Of a DNA stretch of 64,000 bases, positions 52,292 through 61,043 are shown one piece after another. Both the position numbers and the translations under genes were made by a program. The notes beneath the pieces were generated by a model that searched no databases, had not been told where the DNA came from, and was given only the letters and a program-made list of their open reading frames with translations. Origin of the DNA: Deltaproteobacteria bacterium (lineage in GTDB: Bacteria; Desulfobacterota; DSM-4660; Desulfatiglandales; Desulfatiglandaceae). The stretch is from the NCBI GenBank assembly GCA_019307815.1, contig JAFDIV010000001.1, positions 186,001 through 250,000 of the forward strand, read 5' to 3'. Each line of letters begins with the position of its first letter. The stretch's first letter is position 1.

Positions 52292-53245
52292 TCAGGCGTT
52301 TGAGTTTCTAGGTGTTTCTTTCAGTCGATAATTGGCCAAGTCTCTTGCTATACTATTCCATTTATACCACTGCTCTGGATAATTACGGATATAGCTTTCC
52401 AAGATTTCCCATCCAGAGGCGGAGATTGAGCGACCTTCTTCAGATCTAGAAAGAGGGTGAAGGCTCAACCTATATTTCTTGGCACTACCCCTTGGTGTCC
52501 TTCGCAGTAAGCCTAAGCAGGCAGGAGCTCCTGTTCTACGCTGAAGCACATCAAGTCCCCTATCTGCTGGGCAGATATCTCCCAGCACCCTGATCCAGCA
52601 GTTACGGGTTGGAACCCAATGCTCTATTTCATCGAATGCGACTACCAGGATCCGTCCATTTCCGATAGCTTTTCTGAAATCAAGGAAACTGCTCCTCGTT
52701 TGCCCAGCATCTATTAGCCAGATATTGTAATATTCAGCTCGCCTCCGGGCGATTTCTCTAAGCCGGTCGCTTTTGTAAACCGTCACGGCTGCTACTTTAT
52801 AACCGTTAACGGCTAAAAGAACAGGGATAAATTCTGAGGCACCAAAGTGGCCTGTGGCTAATATCCCTCCTCTTCCTGCCACTTCCACCAGATCTAACCA
52901 CCTTGTGTCACCAATTTCGCAGTGCCTTATGAGATATTCAGCCATCTCCGAGGGGGAACGGGTGGCAATTATAATTTTTTCAAGATAGTGCTCGAATATA
53001 CTTCGATAGGTGTTGTATAAAAGTGAATACTTTTGAATTTGGTTTGAGCCGTTGGTTACTCGGCTGATTATGGTGGAAGATGTCTCTTTTCGCTCTTTTC
53101 GCCTCACTAGATAGTAAGCAAATCCCAGGGCGTGAATATAGGGGCGGAGAAGTGCTACAGGCAAGGTCTGAGCCAACACCAGATTAGGCGGGCTTTGAAG
53201 AAACTGGCTAAGACTCCTCTTGAGCTTATTATTTCTCATCAACAT
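52292..53245 (-). CDS. LpxL/HtrB-like acyltransferase
   Basis: Family of lipid A lauroyl/myristoyl and related acyltransferases (LPLAT). The catalytic HX4E motif is seen as ATGHFGASEF, followed by VVAFDEIEHW in the position of the second conserved block, and YPEQWYKWNSIAR near the end matches the P-E-Q-W-x-W motif of the family. A hydrophobic segment (LVLAQTLPVALLRPYIHALGFAYYL) near the N-terminus would anchor it. The ATG at 53245 with GGAG is preferred; longer in-frame starts reach 53374. The region is A+T-rich, and no other lipid A gene is near, so the acceptor is unknown. Confidence 0.82.
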   Translation of the reverse strand: MLMRNNKLKRSLSQFLQSPPNLVLAQTLPVALLRPYIHALGFAYYLVRRKERKETSSTIISRVTNGSNQIQKYSLLYNTYRSIFEHYLEKIIIATRSPSEMAEYLIRHCEIGDTRWLDLVEVAGRGGILATGHFGASEFIPVLLAVNGYKVAAVTVYKSDRLREIARRRAEYYNIWLIDAGQTRSSFLDFRKAIGNGRILVVAFDEIEHWVPTRNCWIRVLGDICPADRGLDVLQRRTGAPACLGLLRRTPRGSAKKYRLSLHPLSRSEEGRSISASGWEILESYIRNYPEQWYKWNSIARDLANYRLKETPRNSNA

Positions 53246-53531
53246 AGAAATTTTTTCTCCAGAGCCGTTGAGCAGCATTCGTTTAATAGGGGCAAAATTA
53301 CAGTAATATGATACAAAGGTCTTTATATATGTCAATAATTTTTTATTAATTATGCTTAATTTATTAAAAATCAATATATTGTATTAAAATATAAAGCATA
53401 TGGCTATATATTGTGGTTCAGTTTGAGAATAGCTTGATTAAACAGAAGAGGCCTTTAAAATTCTTGTTCCTTGTCTTCTATCGATTTGTTAAACTATTAA
53501 ATTATGTGTTGCTTTGATTAGGGGTTGATCC
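53246..53531. other. Very A+T-rich divergent intergenic region
   Basis: The 286 bp between the acyltransferase and the M20 peptidase are strongly A+T-rich with several TATAAT-like stretches on both strands, for example near 53385-53425. Divergent promoters are expected here, but too many weak matches exist to choose one. The distal part codes for in-frame residues if the longer acyltransferase start is used. Confidence 0.5.
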
Positions 53532-54662
53532 ATGACATCTGACCGTGACACGGTGCATATCACCCGGAGCCTCGTCTCACTCAATACCACCAATCCCCCT
53601 GGAAATGAGGCGCAGGCTGCCTCATTTCTCAGCAATATTCTGGAGAAGCACGGATTTGTACATAAACGAGCGGCATTTGCCGAGCATAGGGCCTCCCTTG
53701 TGGCCTATTTGGGCCCCATGACGGAAAAACCTGCCATTTGTTTCTGCGGGCATATGGATACAGTGCCGCTGGGACAAGCCCCGTGGCAGCATGATCCATT
53801 CGCAGGGGAGGTGGATGGTGACAGGATCTATGGAAGGGGAGCCTCGGACATGAAATCTGGTCTTGCTGCCATGATCCTAATGGCTCAACGTCTGGCCAAA
53901 GAGCCATCACTTAAGGCTGGCCTTTGTCTTGTCTTCACTGCCGGTGAAGAAACCTTTTGTCAGGGGGCACGACACCTAGCAGGAGTTACAGGGGCACTAC
54001 CTAAAGCTGGAGCCATGGTGGTATGCGAGCCCACTTCAAATCGGCCTTTAGTTGGACACAGAGGGGCCATTCACCTAGAAGTGCAAACCAAAGGAATCTC
54101 GGCCCATGCCTCCATGCCAGAGCTGGGGGAAAACGCCATCTACAAGGCAGCAGAAGCTGCCCTTAAACTGCGGGAACTGGATTTTGGTCTTCCGGCCCAC
54201 CCACTATTGGGAAAACCTACCCTAAATGTTGGGACCATCTCAGGGGGTGTCAACATCAATTCCATTCCAGACCAGGCCACCATGGGTGTGGATATTCGCA
54301 TTATACCGGGCCAGGATCCCCAGACGGTTCTCGCTTCCCTGCGTTCTTTATTGGGCGAGCAAACAGAAGTCAGGCTCCTTGACCATGCTCCAAGTGTGGC
54401 TACGGACCCACAAAATCCGTGGGTTCAGGAGGTCTTTGAGATAGTAGAGACCATAACCGGCCATTCCCAAGGCCCGGCCGCAGCACCCTATTTCACGGAT
54501 GCCTCGGTCCTTACTCCTGCCCTGGGCAACCCTCCAACCCTCATCCTCGGGCCGGGAGAGGCGGAAATGGCCCACAAAACGGATGAGTATTGTTACATTT
54601 CAAAGATAGAGGAGGCGGTGGAGATCTATACAGAGATTGCAAGGAGATGGTGTTGCTCTTAG
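53532..54662 (+). CDS. M20 family metallopeptidase/deacylase (ArgE/DapE type)
   Basis: A 376-residue di-zinc hydrolase. Metal-binding and catalytic residues are in place: GHMDTVPLG (His74, Asp76), RGASDMKSG (Asp106), TAGEETF (Glu139, Glu140) and VCEPTSN (Glu166); the dimerisation domain lies in the middle (AIHLEVQTKGISAHASMPE). M20 proteins hydrolyse acyl-amino acids (ArgE, DapE) or dipeptides; which one here is unknown. GGGTTG is a poor ribosome site before the ATG. It is followed by a short repeat and converges with the aro operon. Confidence 0.88.
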   Translation: MTSDRDTVHITRSLVSLNTTNPPGNEAQAASFLSNILEKHGFVHKRAAFAEHRASLVAYLGPMTEKPAICFCGHMDTVPLGQAPWQHDPFAGEVDGDRIYGRGASDMKSGLAAMILMAQRLAKEPSLKAGLCLVFTAGEETFCQGARHLAGVTGALPKAGAMVVCEPTSNRPLVGHRGAIHLEVQTKGISAHASMPELGENAIYKAAEAALKLRELDFGLPAHPLLGKPTLNVGTISGGVNINSIPDQATMGVDIRIIPGQDPQTVLASLRSLLGEQTEVRLLDHAPSVATDPQNPWVQEVFEIVETITGHSQGPAAAPYFTDASVLTPALGNPPTLILGPGEAEMAHKTDEYCYISKIEEAVEIYTEIARRWCCS

Positions 54663-54670
54663 TAAAGTGA

Positions 54671-54710
54671 AGCTATCAGCTTTCGGCCGTCAGCTCTTAG
54701 CTAAACGCTG
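54671..54710. repeat. Dispersed AGCTnTCAGC-type repeat at the aroE 3' end
   Basis: The segment agctatcagctttcggccgt followed by cagctcttagct is a cluster of short palindromic AGCT/CAGC units. Related units occur at 41485-41510 and 57890-57912. It overlaps the last codons and stop of aroE. Confidence 0.5.
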
Positions 54711-55511
54711 AGGGGTGATCGCGGCCTCCATTACGTCCAAAGGAGGTTCAAGTCCTGTCCAGAGCCTGAACTGCTCTGCTCCCTGGTAAAGGAACATTCG
54801 GCTGCCCGGGATGATCTTGGCTCCCTTGGCCCTGAATCGCCTGAGAAATTCCGTTTTCCAAGGGTTATAAATGATATCCATGACCACATCCGCTCGGATC
54901 TTTTGGGGATCCACCGGCAGCTTGTCCGTCTCTGGATACATGCCAACAGGGGTGGTCTGGATTAAGATATTGATCTCCACGCTGGTTAACTGATCCAGAG
55001 GGATATACGCGGCCTCTAGGGCTGCGGCCAATGATTCGCCTCGTTGCCTTGAGCGGTTTATGATGGTAAGTGTACAGCCCTTATGTTTCAGGGCAAAGCC
55101 AATGGCCCGAGCCGCTCCCCCCGCCCCAATGATCATGCACTGGGCGCCTGCTGGGTCGGTTACTTCTTCAATGGCCTGCAAGGCCCCTGTGGCATCGGTA
55201 TTGTAACCCACCAATTTCCCCCCTTCGTTGACCAGAGTGTTTACCGCACCTATCTCTTTGGCCATGGGCTCAATCTGGTCAAGATAAGACATTACCTCCC
55301 TCTTGAAAGGAAGAGTTACACTGGCACCTCTGACGCCAAGGGCCTTCAGGCCCGCAACAGCCTCTTTCAACGCCACCGTGTCAAATGCCATATACACGGC
55401 ATTGATGCCCGCAGCCCTGAAGGCGGCATTGTGCATCCTGGGGCTGAGGCTGTGGGCCAAGGGATGGCCGATGAGGGCAAAGACCTTTGTATGTGCATCA
55501 ATAGGGTGCAT
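54690..55511 (-). CDS. aroE: Shikimate dehydrogenase AroE
   Basis: NADP-dependent reduction of 3-dehydroshikimate. The 273 residues hold the substrate loop GHPLAHSLSPRMHNAAF, the catalytic Lys70 in VTLPFK, Asn91 and Asp106 in NTDATGA, and the nucleotide loop IGAGGAARAIGFALKH. It is the last gene of aroK-aroC-aroD-aroE and overlaps aroD by 14 nt, so expression depends on the operon. Its C-terminus is written by part of a short repeat. Confidence 0.95.
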   Translation of the reverse strand: MHPIDAHTKVFALIGHPLAHSLSPRMHNAAFRAAGINAVYMAFDTVALKEAVAGLKALGVRGASVTLPFKREVMSYLDQIEPMAKEIGAVNTLVNEGGKLVGYNTDATGALQAIEEVTDPAGAQCMIIGAGGAARAIGFALKHKGCTLTIINRSRQRGESLAAALEAAYIPLDQLTSVEINILIQTTPVGMYPETDKLPVDPQKIRADVVMDIIYNPWKTEFLRRFRAKGAKIIPGSRMFLYQGAEQFRLWTGLEPPLDVMEAAITPQRLAKS

Positions 55512-56196
55512 CCATCAACTCCAGGATCTTTCTCATATTTTGGACAGGGATTTGCCCTTCGGCTGATTCTTCTTCAGGCCCTAATGAGGCAAACGTGAGA
55601 AATCCCCCCACAAGGAGCGATGCCACTCGGCTCATGCGGCCATCTCTCCCCATGCAAAAGGCAATTATGGGTATGCCCACCTGAGCCGCCATGGGGATCA
55701 CCTCTAGAATTCGGATGTTGTCTTCAGGAGCCTTGGCCCTTGTCACCAGCTTGATTATGTCGGCTCCGGTAGAAATCAGTTTCTCCACCCACCCCCGGAG
55801 GGCCTTGGATGAGGGCGTGCCGCTGAGGATATGTTTGGACACAATGACTTGGGTCTGCTGACGCGCTCTCATCACTTCAGCGCGGTACTCCAAGGGCATG
55901 GAATATTCCAGATCCACATACCGGGCACCCAATGAAATGGCCTCTTTCACATAACGGAGACGTGTGGCGTAAGGGGCCTTGCCTTGCCCCCCTTCTTTCT
56001 TGGAGCGATAGGTCACCATCACGGGCCTGGGGGCGGCTTGAATCAGTGCTGAAAGATCAAAACGGTCCAGAAGGTCCAGCCGTAGCTCCAGCACATCCGC
56101 ATACCTGGAGGCCCTGAGCATCTTTTCCCGGACTTCCTCATTGTCCCGTGCCACGATGGAGACACACAGCATGTCACGGTGTGTTTTTGGAGTCAT
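55498..56196 (-). CDS. aroD: 3-dehydroquinate dehydratase, type I (AroD)
   Basis: Schiff-base dehydratase of the shikimate pathway. From the ATG at 56196 it is 232 residues, the type I size. Conserved: ELRLDLLDRFD (Glu), VSKHILSGTP (general-base His), ADIIKLVTRA (Schiff-base Lys) and FCMGRDGRMSR (substrate-binding Arg). Longer in-frame starts fall within aroC and lack support. The start lies 22 nt inside the aroC gene and its end overlaps aroE. Confidence 0.93.
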   Translation of the reverse strand: MTPKTHRDMLCVSIVARDNEEVREKMLRASRYADVLELRLDLLDRFDLSALIQAAPRPVMVTYRSKKEGGQGKAPYATRLRYVKEAISLGARYVDLEYSMPLEYRAEVMRARQQTQVIVSKHILSGTPSSKALRGWVEKLISTGADIIKLVTRAKAPEDNIRILEVIPMAAQVGIPIIAFCMGRDGRMSRVASLLVGGFLTFASLGPEEESAEGQIPVQNMRKILELMDAPY

Positions 56197-57253
56197 ATCT
56201 TTTAAGTGCCTCATGTCGGAGATAGTGGTCAGCCAGAACGATTTTGACCATGGCCTCCAGTACCGGTATGATTCTAGGTATTGCCGAGACATCGTGGCGG
56301 CCGGAAAGGGTGATCTTTCGGGATTTGGCCTCCCTGTCAATGGTATCCTGCTCCTTTTTGATGGAGGGGATGGGCTTTATGGCCACCCTGAGTATAATAT
56401 CGTCCCCATTGGATATTCCAGCGAGGATACCACCTGCATTGTTGGTCCTGAATCCTCGGGGGTCAATGGGGTCGTTGTTTTCAGATCCCTTCAGCCTGGC
56501 CGCGCCAAAGCCTGCACCAATTTCTACTGCCTTGACTGTACCCACACTGAACAGGGCCTTTGCAAGATCTGCATCCAGTTTATCAAAGACCGGCTCACCA
56601 AGCCCTGGGGGGCAGCCCACCACTTTCACCTCAACAATACCTCCCAAGGAATCCCCTTGTCTCTTGGCCTCATCCAGGGCCTCCTGCATTTGCTTCGATG
56701 CTGACCGGTCCGGGCAACATAAGGGGTCGTCCTTGGCTGCTCGCAGGTCCATGTGTACGGCCCGAATTCCACCCAGCTCCATGGTGTATCCCATGATACT
56801 CACCCCTTGGGGTTCAAGGATCTTTTGGGCCACCACCCCGCCGGCAACCCTGGCCGCTGTCTCCCGGGCCGAATACCTGCCCCCGCCCCTGAAGTCAAAG
56901 TGGCCGTATTTTTTGAAGTAGGTGTAATCCCCATGGCCGGGCCTAAAGACTTGGCCCAGTATCTTATACGGGCTGCTGTCTGCATCCCGGTTGCTGATAT
57001 AAAGGCATATAGGGGCGCCGGTGGTAAGCCCTTCAAAGACTCCTGAAAGGATCTCCACATGGTCCTGCTCTTTTCTTGGGGAGTCAGAAGGCCTTTGCCC
57101 GGGCCTCCGCCTGGCCATTTCTTGAGTGAAATCTTGGGGTGACAGGGGGATCCTAGGGGGACATCCGTCAATAACAATACCTATGCCAGGGCCATGGGAC
57201 TCTCCAAAGGTTGTGATCCGAAAGATTTGACCAAGGGTATTTCCAGCCATCAT
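56174..57253 (-). CDS. aroC: Chorismate synthase AroC
   Basis: FMN-dependent last step to chorismate. The 359 residues include the signatures TFGESHGPGIGIVIDG, MARRRPGQ, GHGDYTYFKKYGHFD and GGGRYSARETAARVAGG, and a late RTNNAGGILAGISNGD; this is a standard full-length enzyme. The gene begins 2 nt after aroK. It overlaps aroD's start by 22 nt. Confidence 0.96.
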   Translation of the reverse strand: MMAGNTLGQIFRITTFGESHGPGIGIVIDGCPPRIPLSPQDFTQEMARRRPGQRPSDSPRKEQDHVEILSGVFEGLTTGAPICLYISNRDADSSPYKILGQVFRPGHGDYTYFKKYGHFDFRGGGRYSARETAARVAGGVVAQKILEPQGVSIMGYTMELGGIRAVHMDLRAAKDDPLCCPDRSASKQMQEALDEAKRQGDSLGGIVEVKVVGCPPGLGEPVFDKLDADLAKALFSVGTVKAVEIGAGFGAARLKGSENNDPIDPRGFRTNNAGGILAGISNGDDIILRVAIKPIPSIKKEQDTIDREAKSRKITLSGRHDVSAIPRIIPVLEAMVKIVLADHYLRHEALKRYDSKNTP

Positions 57254-57254
57254 A

Positions 57255-57782
57255 TTATCCTTTTGTATGATTCAAGTATGCTCTAATAAGCGCCTCGGTT
57301 GCATCTTCAATGGGTAAGGTATCCACATCCAGGACCAAATCGGCTGCTTTTTCATAAAGGGGGCTGCGTTGCTTAAGTATGGTCTCTATTTCTTCCAGTG
57401 AGCCCGCACCAGTAAGAGAGGGCCTGATTTTACCCTGGCTCCATTGTTGCCTCATCCGCTCCCTTATAACGTGAGCTCCGGTGCGCAGCCAAACAAGCCA
57501 TCCCTTTTTCCTAAGCTGCTCCACATTGCCTTCATCCAGAACCACTCCTCCCCCCGTGGCAATAACAAGACCTTTTCGTTGGGAGAGTTCGGTGATGACA
57601 GCCTTTTCCATCTGCCTAAAATATCCCCAGCCCTCCCTTGGAATCATCTCCTCGATGGACAGCCCTGCATGGTTTTCCACCAGCCGATCCGTGTCCACAA
57701 ATTCCATGCCCAGCCTATGTGCCACCAGACGGCCCAGGGTGGTTTTGCCGCTGCATCGGTAGCCTATGAGCACGATATTCAT
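57255..57782 (-). CDS. aroK: Shikimate kinase (AroK/AroL)
   Basis: A 175-residue nucleoside-kinase-like enzyme that phosphorylates shikimate. Walker A is GYRCSGKTT (7-15), the substrate-binding Asp is in VDTDRL (near 32), an Arg is in YFRQMEK and the Gly-Gly-Gly loop is ATGGGVV. A Thr-rich lid follows. The start is the ATG at 57782; an in-frame upstream stretch begins inside a nested repeat and has no family match. It is the first gene of the aro operon. Confidence 0.94.
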   Translation of the reverse strand: MNIVLIGYRCSGKTTLGRLVAHRLGMEFVDTDRLVENHAGLSIEEMIPREGWGYFRQMEKAVITELSQRKGLVIATGGGVVLDEGNVEQLRKKGWLVWLRTGAHVIRERMRQQWSQGKIRPSLTGAGSLEEIETILKQRSPLYEKAADLVLDVDTLPIEDATEALIRAYLNHTKG

Positions 57783-57831
57783 TTTCAAAGGCCTTTTTCC
57801 CAGTTGGCATCCATCCAGAAATCGAAGATTT

Positions 57832-57876
57832 CCTGCCCGCCCGCCACAGACCATAGGCGGGCCTGCAGCAGGCAGG
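57832..57876. repeat. Nested inverted repeat upstream of aroK
   Basis: Outer arms CCTGCC / GGCAGG and inner arms GCCCGCC / GGCGGGC surround the core acagaccata. Together with gcctgcagcaggc just before the outer arm it makes a 45-bp GC-rich foldback between aroK and the Nudix gene. It resembles the GC-rich hairpin inside the 13.5-kb element. Confidence 0.6.
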
Positions 57877-57921
57877 CTGGATGGGGCACTAAGCCATCAG
57901 CAGTCAGTCTAAGGCATTATC

Positions 57922-58476
57922 TTATAGCTTTTGGCCTCGGAACTCCATGAAATAGCGGTAGAATGCCACAATAACCAGGGAATGGGTAATGGCTTCGTGG
58001 CGGATCAGATCCGGAATGTCGCGCAAGTGATGCACCACCACCTCAATATCCTCGGCACTGTCCTGGTGTTGTTCGCCTGCCCGATATGCATTTTTGGCCA
58101 AGAAGGTGTAGCATTTGTTGTTTTGAATAGCAGGATTGGGGTGCACAAAGCCGAGGGGGATCATCTCCCTGGCCGTGTAACCGGTCTCTTCTGCCAGCTC
58201 CCTCCAAGCCGCCTCCTCTGGTGTGTCGCCCTCATCCACAAGACCGCCAGGAATCTCCAGAGTGAGGTCTCGAATGCCATGACGGTATTGCCTCACCAGG
58301 ATCACCTGCTCATCCTCCGTGACAGGAATTACATTTACCCATGGATTGGACTCCAAGATGTAGAAGTCGTAGACTGTCCCGTTACGAGGGGATCGGGCCG
58401 TATCGGTCCTCAGACTGAAAACACGAAACGAGGTGTCCCGTTTACTATTGATGATTTTCCAAGGTTTTGGTGGCAT
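57922..58476 (-). CDS. Nudix hydrolase, ADP-ribose pyrophosphatase-like
   Basis: A 184-residue Nudix protein. The box GGLVDEGDTPEEAAWRELAE continues into ETGY with all catalytic Glu residues. Just before it are the typical VILVRQYRHGIRDLTLEIPG residues of the NudF/ADPRase branch. The natural substrate could be ADP-ribose or another nucleoside diphosphate derivative. The gene lies upstream of the nested repeat and aroK, and may or may not share the operon. Confidence 0.88.
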   Translation of the reverse strand: MPPKPWKIINSKRDTSFRVFSLRTDTARSPRNGTVYDFYILESNPWVNVIPVTEDEQVILVRQYRHGIRDLTLEIPGGLVDEGDTPEEAAWRELAEETGYTAREMIPLGFVHPNPAIQNNKCYTFLAKNAYRAGEQHQDSAEDIEVVVHHLRDIPDLIRHEAITHSLVIVAFYRYFMEFRGQKL

Positions 58477-58559
58477 GATCTGAGTTCCTTTTCATATTTT
58501 GGTCTTTTGAGCACACAAGGTTCAATTTTTCTGACTCAAAGAATATTAAGGGTATGACC

Positions 58560-58628
58560 AAATGACAAATGACAAACCCCAAATGCCAAAAGGATGTCAA
58601 ATTAGAAGAAAGCTCTAATTTGTCATTT
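58560..58628. repeat. Inverted copy of the TTTGACATTTG-type repeat
   Basis: Left arm aaatgacaaat (58560-58570) and right arm atttgtcattt (58618-58628) are perfect 11-bp inverted copies of the short A+T-rich motif that also occurs near 10.5 kb and 13.5-13.9 kb. The 58477-58705 gap carries no gene. Confidence 0.6.
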
Positions 58629-58705
58629 GACATTATGTATTTGGTATTTAAGAGCCGTACAGGTGTAATAATTTGTAAGTCACTGCTCAATCATGGCTCC
58701 GCCTC

Positions 58706-59563
58706 TCAGGTCAGGAGCAAAGCAGAGAAAGCTACCCCACACAGCAACGTCACGCTTACATAACTATTTATGGTGAAAAAGGCCAGGTCTATCTGATCAA
58801 GCCTGACCCCAAAGACGATCCGATGCTCCCAGATAAGGAGTCCTCCCACCAAGGCCGTGCCCGCAAAGTAGGGCCAAGGCATGCGGGACATCCAGCCGGC
58901 CAGGACAAAAAGAATAACACAGAGGGCGTGGAACAGGCCGGAGAGCCAAAGGGCCCTTTGCGCACCCATTTTGGCCGGGATGGACTGCAGCCCAACTTTC
59001 CGATCGAACTCAATGTCTTGACATGCATAGATGAGGTCAAATCCTGCTACCCAAAACAGCACGCCAAGTGCAAGGACCACAACAGCCCAATCAAGAGATC
59101 CTGCTACTGCCAGGTAGCCGCCCAGGGGAGCAAGGGACAGGGCTAGCCCCAGGAAAATGTGGCATGCCCATGTAAAGCGTTTGGTATAGGAGTAGCCAAG
59201 GATGACTACTAGAGCCACGGGCGACAGGTAAAAGCACCATGGGCCCAGGGCCCAGGCAGACAGAAAAAATATGGCACAAGAGATCCATAGAAAGGCCATC
59301 ACCGCGCCCCGGGAGAGTCTGCCGCTGGGAAGTTCCCGATTTCGGGTTCGGGGGTTTGCCTTGTCAAACGGCAGGTCAACGATACGGTTAAAGGACATGG
59401 CCGCACTTCTCGCACCCCCCATGGCCAGCAGGATGAGAAGGGCATTGTGCCAGCCGGGCCATCCTTTTGCAGCCATAAGGGCACCCACATAGGCCAGGGG
59501 AAGAGCGAAAAGGGTATGCTCAAACTTGATCATCCGAAGAATATGAACGAGCCCCTGTAACAA
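58706..59563 (-). CDS. UbiA-family prenyltransferase (quinone pathway, MqnP/UbiA-like)
   Basis: A 285-residue integral membrane enzyme with about eight helices. The two prenyl-diphosphate/Mg motifs are present: NRIVDLPFDKANPRTRNRE (Asp63, Asp67) and YACQDIEFDRKVG. It joins a polyprenyl chain to an aromatic acid. The neighbouring UbiD-type decarboxylase and the anaerobic ETF-menaquinone module suggest the menaquinone route via futalosine (MqnP/MqnL), but UbiA for ubiquinone cannot be excluded from the sequence. Its gene lies 12 nt after ubiD. Confidence 0.88.
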   Translation of the reverse strand: MLQGLVHILRMIKFEHTLFALPLAYVGALMAAKGWPGWHNALLILLAMGGARSAAMSFNRIVDLPFDKANPRTRNRELPSGRLSRGAVMAFLWISCAIFFLSAWALGPWCFYLSPVALVVILGYSYTKRFTWACHIFLGLALSLAPLGGYLAVAGSLDWAVVVLALGVLFWVAGFDLIYACQDIEFDRKVGLQSIPAKMGAQRALWLSGLFHALCVILFVLAGWMSRMPWPYFAGTALVGGLLIWEHRIVFGVRLDQIDLAFFTINSYVSVTLLCGVAFSALLLT

Positions 59564-59575
59564 TGTATATCTCTC

Positions 59576-61030
59576 CTAAAGCCTGATACCCAGCTTGGGC
59601 CATATCTTGTCTATCTTCTGTTTCACGTCCTCATCCATTCGGATCACATCGGGCCACTGCCTGTCAAAGCCCTCCTCCGGCCATTTGCGTGTGCAGTCCA
59701 CGCCCATCTTGCTTCCAAAAAGGGGCCTTTCGGCCGAATGATCCAGCTCATCTAGAGGACCCTCGGTGAACAGGATATCTCTTCTGGGAGCCACGTGGTT
59801 TCCCAGGTACCAGAGCACTTCTGAGAGATCCTGGACATTCACTTCCTTGTCAAACACGAAGATCATCTTTGAAAACATCATTTGTCCCATACCCCAAAGG
59901 GCATGCATGACCTTGCGGGCATGACCCGGATAGCGTTTATCAATGGATACGAACACCAGGTTATGGAAACCTCCTTCAATCAGTAGATTCATATCCACCA
60001 CTTCGGGCAGTTGTTTCTTGATGATGGGGAGAAAAAGCCTCTCCGTGGCCTTGCCAAGGAAGGCATCTTCCATTGGAGGCCGCCCTACTACCGTGGCGTG
60101 GTAGATAGGATCTTTCCTCATGGTGAGGCACGTGACGTGAAAAACGGGAAATTCACCTGCCAGGGAATAGAACCCCGTGTGGTCTCCAAAAGGGCCTTCT
60201 GTGCGGCGTTCGCCCGGGTTCACGTACCCTTCCAGTACATACTGGGCGTTGGCCGGAACACAAAGGTCATTTGTGAGGCATTTGACAAGCTCCACAGGCC
60301 TTTTTCGCAGGTATCCAGCAAGCAGGAACTCATCCATATCCTCTGGAAGAGGGGCAGTGGCGGCATACACGCAGGCCGGATCTGCGCCTATGGCCACGGA
60401 TACAGGAAGCCTGACCCCCATCCTTTCGGCCACCCGGTAGTGTTCCGCGCCACCCTTGTGGGCATGCCAGTGCATACCAGTGGTGTTCCCATCAAAGACC
60501 TGAAGCCGATACATCCCCAGGTTCCTTTTGCTGGTTTCAGGGTGCTGGGTCGCCACGAGGGGCAAGGTTATAAAGGGCCCTGCGTCCTGGGGCCAACATG
60601 TAAGAATGGGAAGGGCCGTAAGGTCCACTTCATCGTCTCTTAGGATAACCTCCTGGCAAGGAGCCCTTTTTACCTTTTTGGGAAAGATGCTCCCTATCCT
60701 TTTGACCTTTGGGAGCAGCTTCAGCTTTTCCAGGAGCCCTTCGGTCCTTTCGGCATCCAAAAACGCCATCACATCAGTGGCCAGATCGTCCAGATCCTCC
60801 ACCTCCAGTGCCATGGTGATCCGCCTCATGGAGCCAAAGAGGTTTATGGCCACAGGGTGGCCTGATGGAGAACGCACATTTTCAAAAAGGAGGGCAGGCC
60901 CTTGGCGTTTCGAGACCCTGTCCGTTATTTCTGTAATCTCCAGTCGGGGGCTCACCTCTTCTTTGATTCGGATCAGTTCCCCTTTGCTTTCCAGGAGTTC
61001 AATGAATGTATTGAGGTCTTTGTAGGCCAT
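59576..61030 (-). CDS. UbiD-family decarboxylase (menaquinone type)
   Basis: A 484-residue prenylated-FMN-dependent decarboxylase. Family segments are clear: RLEITEITDRVSKRQGPALLFENV, IGADPACVYAATAPLP, EGPFGDHTGFYSLAGEFPV, VVGRPPMEDAFLGKATERLF and the late HNLVFVSIDKRYPGH. The ATG at 61030 has an AAGGTG site; a longer in-frame stretch lacks homology. The pair with UbiA points to decarboxylation in quinone synthesis. The flavin prenyltransferase (UbiX) is not in the window. Confidence 0.9.
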   Translation of the reverse strand: MAYKDLNTFIELLESKGELIRIKEEVSPRLEITEITDRVSKRQGPALLFENVRSPSGHPVAINLFGSMRRITMALEVEDLDDLATDVMAFLDAERTEGLLEKLKLLPKVKRIGSIFPKKVKRAPCQEVILRDDEVDLTALPILTCWPQDAGPFITLPLVATQHPETSKRNLGMYRLQVFDGNTTGMHWHAHKGGAEHYRVAERMGVRLPVSVAIGADPACVYAATAPLPEDMDEFLLAGYLRKRPVELVKCLTNDLCVPANAQYVLEGYVNPGERRTEGPFGDHTGFYSLAGEFPVFHVTCLTMRKDPIYHATVVGRPPMEDAFLGKATERLFLPIIKKQLPEVVDMNLLIEGGFHNLVFVSIDKRYPGHARKVMHALWGMGQMMFSKMIFVFDKEVNVQDLSEVLWYLGNHVAPRRDILFTEGPLDELDHSAERPLFGSKMGVDCTRKWPEEGFDRQWPDVIRMDEDVKQKIDKIWPKLGIRL

Positions 61031-61043
61031 TAGGTACACCTTT

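Noticed and set aside
54740-54770. A T-loop-like sequence (ggttcaagtcc) suggesting a tRNA
   Set aside because: It lies in frame within aroE, has no matching acceptor or anticodon stem and is a coincidence.
58569-58763. A 64-codon open frame between the Nudix and UbiA genes
   Set aside because: It spans the dispersed inverted repeat and shows no domain or ribosome site.
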